In this document: positions 1-5,683 of the stretch, one piece after another
How positions within the stretch are numbered: position 1 is the first letter of the stretch
How the letters are laid out: each line of letters begins with the position of its first letter
NCBI GenBank assembly: GCA_903864395.1
Contig: CAIPFQ010000130.1
Location: 1 to 5,683, forward strand
DNA: 5,683 nucleotides
Source: an uncultured Chlamydiae bacterium
GTDB taxonomy: Bacteria > Chlamydiota > Chlamydiia > Chlamydiales > SM23-39
Direction: 5' to 3'
Made by a program: the position numbers and the translations under genes
The notes under the pieces: model-generated
Database searches by the model: none
What the model was told of the DNA's origin: nothing
Seen by the model: only the letters and a program-made list of their open reading frames with translations

Positions 1-326
1 AAAGCCAGAGCCGAGTCGTGCAAACGAACCTCGAATCCCTGCGCGTACTTGGGATTTCCCATCGCCTGAAGACGCCGCACCATTTCATAAGCGACAGAGC
101 CGCCGAGCGACCAGCCACCCAAATGGTAGAGCTCTTGCGGCTCTTGTTGTAATATAATTGCAAGATAATGCTCCGCCATCGCCTCAATCGAATCTAAACA
201 TTCTCTGCCATCGAAAAAACCCTTCGCCTGAAGTCCGTAGACAGGGCGATCCGAAAGGAGCGAGGCGAGCTGCGTATAACAAAGAGCGCCGCCCCCTGAA
301 GGGTGTATGAGAAAAAGGGGAGGCCG
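1..326 (-). other. Type I thioesterase domain, partial
   Basis: This domain begins near residue 1744 with PPLFLIHPSGGG, the usual first strand and oxyanion loop of an NRPS thioesterase. The nucleophile is Ser1816 in GWSLGG. A candidate catalytic Asp is Asp1847 in LHDS, 31 residues after the Ser; the SrfA-C thioesterase spaces them by about 27. The catalytic His and lid region lie left of position 1. The domain should release the T2-bound product by hydrolysis or cyclization; which of these cannot be told here. The visible active-site residues are intact. Confidence 0.9.
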
Positions 327-3300
327 AGAGCCTCCAAGACGCAAAGACACCAGCGAGGAGTCTAGAGTGGAAGGCGCTAAAGCGCAAAGCTCAGCGATTG
401 TCCCTTGATAAAAAAGGTCTGCGACAGAAAGAACCAGCCCAAGCTCTTTTTGCGCGAGAAAGACAAGGCGAAGCGCCACAAAAGAGGTGCCTCCCAAAGA
501 AAAGAAGTTATCATCTCTGCCAACTCTTGCTAAAGACAAAAGCTCTTTCCAAAGGAGTGCCATCTTTTCTTCCAACAAACCTCGCGGAGACTCAAACGCA
601 AGACGAGAAGCAGAAGATTGCGATAGCTTTTGTATCAAAGCTTTTGTGTCCACCTTCCCATTAAAGCTGAGAGGAATCTCTTCAATCTGTAAAAACTGAT
701 GAGGAACCATATAGCGAGGCAAAAATTGCAAAAGATGCTTTTCCAATAATGCGCTCGCAATTTTTTCTTCCGCCATAAAAAATGCCGCGATTTTTTTTGC
801 TTCGGCTCGATCCCCAACGACACGAACAACGGCCTGCTTCACTTCTGGGTAACGATGCAGCACTGACTCAATTTCTTCTAGCTCAATCCGATAACCTTGT
901 ACCTTCACTTGAAGATCTTCTCTCCCTAGAAATTCAATATTTCCATCTTCCATCCTTCGCCCCAAATCCCCCGTGCGATAGAGCCTTTGCCCAGTGCGCG
1001 GATGCACGATAAAACTGTTCGCTGTTTTTTCTCGGTCGTTGAGATAGCCGCGCGCGAGCCCTGCTCCGCTAATATAAATTCCGCCGACCGCCCAAACCGG
1101 GCGAATTTCTAGGGTTTCATCGAGGATCACTATCGATTGCCTAGCAAGGGCTTTTCCATAAGGAATGCTCGTCCAGGAAGAGTCTACAGTGCCAATAGAA
1201 TAATCATTCGACCAAATCGACGCTTCTGTCGCGCCACCCAAACTGTAAATCGCCGCTTGAAAATGGGTACGAATTTTGTCTGGCAAAGAAACAGGAATCC
1301 AATCGCCGCTCATCATCACGAGACGCAAAGGATAGGATTGCCCAGGCAAAAACTCTGCCTGATCGACCAAAAGCTGCATCAAGGCCGGTGTCGAATTCCA
1401 AACGGTGATTTTTTGTTCTTGGATCGCCTGGAGCCAAGAGACAGGCGTCTCTTCTGTGCTGGGAAGATAGAGCGAGGCGCCGAGACGCAAAAAACCAAAA
1501 ATGTCGTACACGGAAAGATCAAAAGATAAAGAGGCTGAAGCGAAACACCGATCGTCTTCATGAATGCCATATTTTTCTGTAATCGCCGTGATGGTATTCA
1601 TAACAGATCTATGCTCGATCATCACTCCCTTAGGAGTGCCTGTCGAGCCTGAGGTAAAAATCGTGTAAGCGAGCCGAGACGAATCGCTGGGGGGAGGGAG
1701 ATAAAGAGTCTCGTTTCTTTCTTCCACAAAAAAACAGGGAATATTTAACTGAATGGGGAATTGTTTTTGGATCACCGCCCCCTTAGCTCCGCTAAGAGAG
1801 AGAATTTTTTGTATTCGCTCTTGAGGCAGCGCGGCGTCAATCGGAAGATAAGCAGCGCCTGCGGCCAAAATACCGAGCCCTGCCGCAATCTGCTCCCATC
1901 CTTTTTCCATAATCACAGCAATATGATCGTCTGGCTGAAGACTCAGCAAAGAGAGACGCTCCGATAAGAGCAGCGAAGCATTCGCCAGCTCTCCATAGGA
2001 AAATGTTTTTCCCCGTATTCTTAGGGCCACTCGTTCAGGGCGCTTCAAAGCTTGCTGAAAAAACTCTTCATGGAGACAAAGGGGGACTGCCTCTTCAGTG
2101 AGCGGAAAATTTTGTGGCTCGGCTCTTTTTTCTCCCTTGAGCGAGGCTAAAAAATGCTCAAAACAAGATTCAATGACCCCTGGAGCAAAGTAGCCTGTGC
2201 GCACATCCCAATGCACGCAAAGAGAGCCGTCTTTTTCTTCAAAAACTTGATGATCGAGGAGTACTTGAGGCGTTTCTAAACGGCTATACGGCACACTTTT
2301 TCCATACCACTCAAAACGCTGAGCCCTCGTCCCTTGACTCTCATGGCGTAAGTTTAGCGCGCACGCGAAAACAATGGGCATCGCCGCAAAGCTCGAGCCT
2401 CCTTGCCGTCGATTTTTTTCGTTCAATACTTTAATTCCGTTAAACTCCGCGTGATCTAAATCCGCTAACAGCTGAGCTTGTACTTTTCTGACATCGCTTT
2501 GTCTCAAATCCATCTCGAGCAGCAGTGTCGTACTAAAATTGCCCACGATTCGATCGATATCGGGGTGCAACGGGGGGCGGTTAAAAAACATGACGTTCAT
2601 TGTAAAATGGGCCGAGCGGCTTTGTGTTTTGAGCGCTTCGCCATACAAAAAAGCAAGGAAAACTGCAGGGCTAACCCCCTTTTGAGCGGCTTTTTTTTGC
2701 ACTTTCTGCCACTCTAGCGGAGACAAAAATCCCTTATGACGAAAAAAAGAGCCTGCATTGGCACCTGGGCGAAGAGGCAGCTCTGGAGCGTCAGGCAATG
2801 AATCTAGACGCTGAAACCAATACTTTTTTGCTTTTTCAAGATTTTGCTTCTCAATTCTTAAAATGCAGTCGCGATAAGAAATAGAGGGTTGTAAAAGCGT
2901 CGCAGATTCGTTTTCATAGAGATAAGATAATTCAGAAAAAATGATTTCAAGCCCTGCGCCATCGACGATGAGTAAATCAAACAAAAAATGGATTCGGTCT
3001 TGAGAGAGAGCAATTTCGAAAAGAGGCCATTGCCCAGGGGACGGTCTTCGAGAGAGCATCTCCTCTCTCGTAGCGCCTTCTTGAAGCCGATAGTGTGGAA
3101 TAGAGGGAAGAATGCGTTGAGAGCCGTCTTCGAGAATGACGGCGCGAAACATCGGGTGTCTCGCAATGAGTGTATTGATGGCTCTTTCCAAACGGAAAGG
3201 ATCGAGGGTGCCTCGAATATTTTCCGCATAAATATAGGAACGGATAGAGCCGAGAGAAAAAGCGGCTGTTCGTCCCAAAAGATAAGCTTTTTGAATGTCT

Positions 3301-5555
3301 GTTAAAGGAAAAGGCTCATGTTCATGGGCAGGATCTGCGATCAGAGTCTGTTCGCTGTCTTGCTCAAAGTCTCTTTTTTTCAACAACATCGCTTGCGCTC
3401 GAATCGTAGGCTCTGCAAAAATATCAGGCAAAAAGATGAGCTTATGGAGTGTTTTTTTGATTTTTAAAACGAGCTGCATCGCTTTCAAAGAATGACCGCC
3501 GAGCGCGAAAAAGCCCTGATCGAGACCGACTGTCTTGAGCCCTAACACATCGCACCAAATCGCAGAAAGAGCTTTTTCCAAAGGCGTCGAGACCAAAGCT
3601 TGGGATTTTTCTTCTTGCCCTTGGACAATCGTTGGCTCAGGGAGGCTGTTGACATCGAATTTTCCATTAGGGGTGAGGGGCATCTCTTCGAGAAAGACAA
3701 AGACGCTCGGCACCATATATTCTGGTAAAAAAGCTGCAAGATATTCATGAAGCTCTTTTTGAAGATGGGGTTTTTTGGGGGTGCTATAGACCGCCAAATA
3801 TTTTTGCCCTGACGCATCGGTTTTTGCGACAACAGCTGCGCTGCGCACCTTGGGATGTCTGCGCAAAACACTTTCGATTTCAGTCAGTTCAATGCGATAC
3901 CCACGCAATTTAATCTGGCGATCGAAACGCCCTAAATATTCAATTACACCGTCGTCGAGAAAGCGGCAAAGATCTCCTGTCCGATAGACCTTTTTTCCTG
4001 GAGAAAAAGGATGAGGGATAAATTTTTCCTTGGTTAGCTCTTCGTTATAGATATAGCCCCTTGCGAGGCCTACGCCTCCAATCAAAAGTTCTCCTGAAAA
4101 CCCTATAGGAACTGGATTTAAGAATTCGTCGACGATATAGATTTGGAGATTGGCAATCGGTCGACCTATAGGAGGGGTGGAGTGCTCATTATTCAGATCG
4201 CACTGCCAGGAGGTCACTTCGATCGCAGCTTCTGTAGGACCATAAAGATTGTGAAGCTCGCAAGAAAAAATCTGGAAAAATCGTTTTTCCAATTCTTTAG
4301 AAATGGCCTCGCCCCCTGTGAACACTTTTTGCAGGGAAAGACATTGAGAGACGTTTGGAACCTCTAGAAACAAATCGAGCATGGAAGGGACAAAGTGAAG
4401 AATGGAAATTTTTTCTTTTTGAATGAGAGCGACCAGTGCCTCGGCATCGCGATGGATTTCAGGGGCTGCAACAACGAGCGTGCTGCCCGCGATGAGAGGC
4501 CAGAAAAATTCCCACACAGAAATATCAAAGCTAAGCGGCGTTTTTTGAAGAACTCTTTGAGAGGGCTGTAACTGGTAGCGCTCATGCATCCAAACAATTC
4601 GATTCACTAGTGCTTTGTGAATATTGGCGACTCCCTTGGGCTTTCCCGTAGAGCCAGAAGTATAGATGACATAGCACAGATCCTCTGCCGTGTTGACGGG
4701 AAGAGGATTTTCTCCGCTCTCCTTTGCAAAATCATCTTCTCGATCTATGAGGATTGTCAGGGGATTTAAAGGAGCGAATAGAGGGGCAAAACGCGATTGG
4801 CACAGCAAGAGGTGGCTCTTAGAGCTCGATAAAATATAAAGGAGTCTTTCTTCTGGATAGCTTGGATCTAAGGGCACATAAGCTCCGCCTGCTTTCAAAA
4901 TCGCAAGAAGACCTATAACGAGCGCAATGGAGCGCTCCATACAAATAGCGACTAAAACATCTTTACCAACTCCCTGAGAGCGGAGACAATGCGCCAAGCG
5001 GTTGGCGCGCTCGTTTAACTCGCGATAAGAGATTCCGATTTCTGCAAAACGAACCGCTTCGCGATTTGGATGACGCTCTGCGCTCTCTTCTACGAGTTGA
5101 TGGAGCATTTTTTGATCTGGAAATGGCGTTGTTGTTTGATTCCATGTATGAAGAACGAGCTGCTTTTCCTCTGCTCCTAAAAAACAAAATTCTTTGATGT
5201 CAAAGCAGGGATTTTTTTCCACTTCTTCGCAAATATTTTCAAAATGCGTCGCATGCCACCGATTCATCTTTTCATGGATCTGGCCCTTCAAAAATTTTAC
5301 ACGAAAGGGAGAAAAAGAAACTACCTCGGCGCAAATTTCCTGTGGCTCGCAGCTTTCCACTGTCTCTTGAAACACATCAAAGGATCGATTCACACCAATC
5401 TGGCTAGAAAAAAACATCCCTCCGCACCGAAATACAATCGCGTCGACGGAAAGGATACGATGGATAAATACCGCCACCGCCACGACAAGACTTTTTTGAG
5501 AGAGCCCTTTTCTAGCAATTTCTAACTTTTCCGTTGGGTTTTTTATCAGCTTCAT
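1..5555 (-). CDS. Two-module NRPS, A-T-Cy-A(Cys)-T-TE, 3' end cut by window
   Basis: This is a cytoplasmic multidomain enzyme that activates two amino acids as AMP esters, loads them on phosphopantetheine arms, joins them and releases the product. Visible domains are: condensation remnant (residues 1-140), A1 (150-640), T1 (657-725), Cy (746-1140), A2 (1160-1640), T2 (1657-1726) and TE (1744 to the window edge at 1851). The ATG at 5555 was chosen because AGAGGAG lies 8 bases upstream and the 128 bases before it contain stops in all three frames, so no longer protein is possible. The frame is unbroken to position 1; a typical TE would need roughly 120-150 more residues. There is no epimerization, methyltransferase or oxidase domain in the visible part. 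The layout resembles the first two modules of bacitracin synthetase BacA (Ile-Cys thiazoline), but here the line ends in its own TE. The domain calls are secure; the product and host are inferred. I do not recognise a specific named gene. Confidence 0.95.
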   Translation of the reverse strand, partial: MKLIKNPTEKLEIARKGLSQKSLVVAVAVFIHRILSVDAIVFRCGGMFFSSQIGVNRSFDVFQETVESCEPQEICAEVVSFSPFRVKFLKGQIHEKMNRWHATHFENICEEVEKNPCFDIKEFCFLGAEEKQLVLHTWNQTTTPFPDQKMLHQLVEESAERHPNREAVRFAEIGISYRELNERANRLAHCLRSQGVGKDVLVAICMERSIALVIGLLAILKAGGAYVPLDPSYPEERLLYILSSSKSHLLLCQSRFAPLFAPLNPLTILIDREDDFAKESGENPLPVNTAEDLCYVIYTSGSTGKPKGVANIHKALVNRIVWMHERYQLQPSQRVLQKTPLSFDISVWEFFWPLIAGSTLVVAAPEIHRDAEALVALIQKEKISILHFVPSMLDLFLEVPNVSQCLSLQKVFTGGEAISKELEKRFFQIFSCELHNLYGPTEAAIEVTSWQCDLNNEHSTPPIGRPIANLQIYIVDEFLNPVPIGFSGELLIGGVGLARGYIYNEELTKEKFIPHPFSPGKKVYRTGDLCRFLDDGVIEYLGRFDRQIKLRGYRIELTEIESVLRRHPKVRSAAVVAKTDASGQKYLAVYSTPKKPHLQKELHEYLAAFLPEYMVPSVFVFLEEMPLTPNGKFDVNSLPEPTIVQGQEEKSQALVSTPLEKALSAIWCDVLGLKTVGLDQGFFALGGHSLKAMQLVLKIKKTLHKLIFLPDIFAEPTIRAQAMLLKKRDFEQDSEQTLIADPAHEHEPFPLTDIQKAYLLGRTAAFSLGSIRSYIYAENIRGTLDPFRLERAINTLIARHPMFRAVILEDGSQRILPSIPHYRLQEGATREEMLSRRPSPGQWPLFEIALSQDRIHFLFDLLIVDGAGLEIIFSELSYLYENESATLLQPSISYRDCILRIEKQNLEKAKKYWFQRLDSLPDAPELPLRPGANAGSFFRHKGFLSPLEWQKVQKKAAQKGVSPAVFLAFLYGEALKTQSRSAHFTMNVMFFNRPPLHPDIDRIVGNFSTTLLLEMDLRQSDVRKVQAQLLADLDHAEFNGIKVLNEKNRRQGGSSFAAMPIVFACALNLRHESQGTRAQRFEWYGKSVPYSRLETPQVLLDHQVFEEKDGSLCVHWDVRTGYFAPGVIESCFEHFLASLKGEKRAEPQNFPLTEEAVPLCLHEEFFQQALKRPERVALRIRGKTFSYGELANASLLLSERLSLLSLQPDDHIAVIMEKGWEQIAAGLGILAAGAAYLPIDAALPQERIQKILSLSGAKGAVIQKQFPIQLNIPCFFVEERNETLYLPPPSDSSRLAYTIFTSGSTGTPKGVMIEHRSVMNTITAITEKYGIHEDDRCFASASLSFDLSVYDIFGFLRLGASLYLPSTEETPVSWLQAIQEQKITVWNSTPALMQLLVDQAEFLPGQSYPLRLVMMSGDWIPVSLPDKIRTHFQAAIYSLGGATEASIWSNDYSIGTVDSSWTSIPYGKALARQSIVILDETLEIRPVWAVGGIYISGAGLARGYLNDREKTANSFIVHPRTGQRLYRTGDLGRRMEDGNIEFLGREDLQVKVQGYRIELEEIESVLHRYPEVKQAVVRVVGDRAEAKKIAAFFMAEEKIASALLEKHLLQFLPRYMVPHQFLQIEEIPLSFNGKVDTKALIQKLSQSSASRLAFESPRGLLEEKMALLWKELLSLARVGRDDNFFSLGGTSFVALRLVFLAQKELGLVLSVADLFYQGTIAELCALAPSTLDSSLVSLRLGGSRPPLFLIHPSGGGALCYTQLASLLSDRPVYGLQAKGFFDGRECLDSIEAMAEHYLAIILQQEPQELYHLGGWSLGGSVAYEMVRRLQAMGNPKYAQGFEVRLHDSALA
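378..587 (-). other. Peptidyl carrier protein T2
   Basis: Residues 1657-1726 form the second carrier domain, which holds cysteine and then the finished dipeptidyl or thiazoline product before transfer to the TE. The core motif FSLGGTSFVALR puts the phosphopantetheine arm on Ser1691. Thr replaces the more common His or Asp before the Ser, which is a tolerated variant. It lies directly between A2 and the TE. Confidence 0.9.
636..2078 (-). other. Adenylation domain A2, cysteine-specific
   Basis: Residues 1160-1640 form a complete adenylation domain predicted to activate L-cysteine and load it on T2. Motifs include A3 FTSGSTGTPKG (1300-1310), SFDLSVYDIFG (around 1346), LGGATEASIW (1439-1448), YRTGDL, QGYRIEL and NGK (1632-1634). 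The pocket by alignment with GrsA is Asp1346, Leu1347, Tyr1350, Asn1387, Met1414, Ser1416, Leu1439, Ile1447, Trp1448 and Lys1634, i.e. D-L-Y-N-M-S-L-I-W-K. This is the classic Cys code of yersiniabactin and pyochelin type synthetases. LGGATEASIW in place of YGPTE is also typical of Cys domains that follow Cy domains. No methyltransferase is inserted, so the residue should be unmethylated cysteine. Confidence 0.93.
2136..3320 (-). other. Heterocyclization (Cy) domain with two motif changes
   Basis: Residues 746-1140 replace an ordinary condensation domain. Cy domains form the peptide bond and then cyclize a Cys, Ser or Thr side chain to a thiazoline or oxazoline. Matching motifs are FPLTDIQKAYLLGR (749-762, Cy1), RHPMFRAVILEDGSQ (799-813), LPDAPELPL (920-928), VGNFST (1004-1009), MPIVFACAL (1059-1067) and TPQVLLDHQVFEE (from 1095). 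The defining DxxxxD is Asp860/Asp865, in place of the HHxxxDG of C domains. Two positions deviate: the Ser that usually follows (DxxxxDxxS) is Gly868, and the Thr of the usual PVVFTS motif is Ala1064. The later conserved Asp is present (Asp1101). Its acceptor partner is the cysteine-specific A2. The family call is firm, but full cyclizing activity is uncertain. Confidence 0.9.
3381..3587 (-). other. Peptidyl carrier protein T1
   Basis: Residues 657-725 form a carrier domain that holds the A1 amino acid as a thioester. The core motif FALGGHSLKAMQ gives Ser689 as the 4'-phosphopantetheine attachment site, and GGHS is the standard form. It begins about 25 residues after the A10 lysine of A1 and ends about 20 residues before the Cy domain, which is normal linker spacing. 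A separate phosphopantetheinyl transferase, not seen in this window, is needed to activate it. Confidence 0.92.
3636..5108 (-). other. Adenylation domain A1, loading module, unusual code
   Basis: Residues 150-640 form a complete adenylation domain that should pick the first amino acid, activate it with ATP and pass it to T1. Core motifs are present: A3 YTSGSTGKPKG (298-308), A5 NLYGPTEAAIE (436-446), A7 YRTGDL, A8 RGYRIEL and the A10 lysine in NGK (630-632). By alignment with GrsA PheA, the pocket residues are Asp344, Ile345, Trp348, His387, Phe412, Gly414, Leu437, Ile445, Glu446 and Lys632, i.e. D-I-W-H-F-G-L-I-E-K. I know no exact match. It resembles Ser codes (D-V-W-H-F-S-L-V-D-K in EntF) and Gln codes (D-A-W-Q-F-G-L-I-D-K). 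Asp344 fits an alpha-amino acid substrate. The specificity is unresolved. Confidence 0.9.
5136..5555 (-). other. N-terminal condensation-domain remnant
   Basis: Residues 1-140 look like the C-terminal part of an NRPS condensation domain that has lost its catalytic half. Residues around 22-43 resemble the helix-plus-strand that normally precedes C4/C5. FFSSQIGVNRSFDVFQETV (from about residue 48) resembles the 'F-NTL-LR...SF-ELL--V' stretch. HFENICEEVEKNP (from about 104) matches the usual end of a C domain leading into the A-domain linker. The HHxxxDG active-site motif is absent, and a full C domain is about 430 residues. The remnant sits before the loading A domain, where no condensation is needed, so it may be structural or a docking surface. 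The assignment is by eye and is only moderately secure. Confidence 0.6.
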
Positions 5556-5563
5556 AGTATAAT

Positions 5564-5570
5564 CTCCTCT
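5564..5570 (-). promoter_or_regulatory. Ribosome binding site of the NRPS
   Basis: On the minus strand AGAGGAG sits 8 bases before the ATG at 5555. It is a strong match to the anti-Shine-Dalgarno complement at good spacing, and it decides the start in favour of this ATG over later in-frame ATGs such as that at codon 47. Confidence 0.8.
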
Positions 5571-5579
5571 TTGTTTAAC

Positions 5580-5596
5580 CAGGTTACAGAATCCTG
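5580..5596. repeat. Imperfect 17-bp palindrome in the leader
   Basis: CAGGTTACAGAATCCTG has CAGG/CCTG ends and further paired T/A and C/G positions inside, with mismatches at the fourth and sixth bases of the AGG...CCT core. It lies about 25 bases upstream of the start codon, where a repressor operator could act. It does not match a Fur box or any operator I can name. Confidence 0.2.
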
Positions 5597-5614
5597 AAGT
5601 AAAAGAAAAGATTT

Positions 5615-5641
5615 ATTTTACATGGCCCATTCAACCGTGAA
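5615..5641 (-). promoter_or_regulatory. Weak sigma-70-like promoter candidate
   Basis: On the minus strand TTCACG (5636-5641) and TAAAAT (5615-5620) are separated by 15 bases. The -10 box matches 5 of 6 consensus bases and the -35 box 4 of 6, but the spacer is two bases shorter than ideal. It would leave an untranslated leader of roughly 50 bases. The region is AT-rich, so such a match may occur by chance. Confidence 0.2.
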
Positions 5642-5683
5642 GTGCGACAAATAGATTAAAATTTAAAGTGGTCAGAGATGGCT

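Noticed and set aside
1137..1529. Plus-strand open frame of 130 codons
   Set aside because: It is antisense to well-conserved A2 motifs, has no RBS or recognisable protein features, and is best explained as a shadow of the NRPS.
2858..3229. Minus-strand open frame of 123 codons
   Set aside because: It overlaps the Cy domain in another frame; the Cy motifs lie in the NRPS frame and the protein looks like nothing known.
3542..3871. Minus-strand open frame of 109 codons
   Set aside because: It overlaps the end of A1 out of frame, where the NRPS frame carries the A10 and linker sequence.
5244..5525. Plus-strand open frame of 93 codons
   Set aside because: It is antisense to the NRPS N-terminus with no clear RBS and a composition typical of a shadow frame.
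1..5555. Frameshifted or broken NRPS pseudogene
   Set aside because: The codon phase at the start, both carrier serines, both A10 lysines and the thioesterase serine is identical, and no stop was met in reading the frame.
5622..5654. Short plus-strand frame starting ATG GCC and ending TAG
   Set aside because: It is ten residues long with no RBS, too short to support as a gene.
5631..5681. Minus-strand open frame ending in TGA, possible tail of an upstream gene
   Set aside because: Only 16 residues are visible, with no recognisable motif; chance openness is likely at this length.

Overview
The window is almost entirely one gene: a minus-strand non-ribosomal peptide synthetase (NRPS) reading frame. 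It starts at 5555 and stays open to the left edge at position 1 (1851 codons visible, 3' end cut off). I read it codon by codon. The frame at the start codon is the same as at the thioesterase active site near position 110, and I met no stop codon, so I treat it as one intact polypeptide rather than several fragments.

Domain order from the N-terminus (right to left in the window) is: a short condensation-domain remnant, adenylation domain 1 (A1), carrier protein 1 (T1), heterocyclization domain (Cy), adenylation domain 2 (A2), carrier protein 2 (T2) and a C-terminal type I thioesterase (TE). The TE runs off the window after its Ser and Asp but before its His. This is a self-contained two-module line with its own loading module and release domain. 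A2 carries the textbook cysteine pocket (D-L-Y-N-M-S-L-I-W-K). A1 carries an unusual pocket (D-I-W-H-F-G-L-I-E-K) lying between known Ser and Gln/Glu codes. The expected chemistry is coupling of an A1-chosen amino acid to cysteine, possible cyclization to a thiazoline, and release by the TE. The Cy domain, however, has two substitutions at normally conserved positions (Gly for Ser in DxxxxDxxS, and Ala for Thr in the PVVFTS motif), so ring closure is in doubt.

The 128 bases right of the gene (5556-5683) hold a good ribosome binding site, a weak promoter candidate and an imperfect palindrome, but no convincing gene. All other reading frames inside 1-5555 look like shadows of the NRPS.

The organism cannot be fixed from this window. 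Base composition is moderate (mid-40s percent GC by eye), homopolymer A/T tracts are common and the gene uses bacterial translation signals, so it is a bacterium. NRPS genes move horizontally, so its base composition is weak evidence about the host. No transposase, tRNA, rRNA or CRISPR array is visible.
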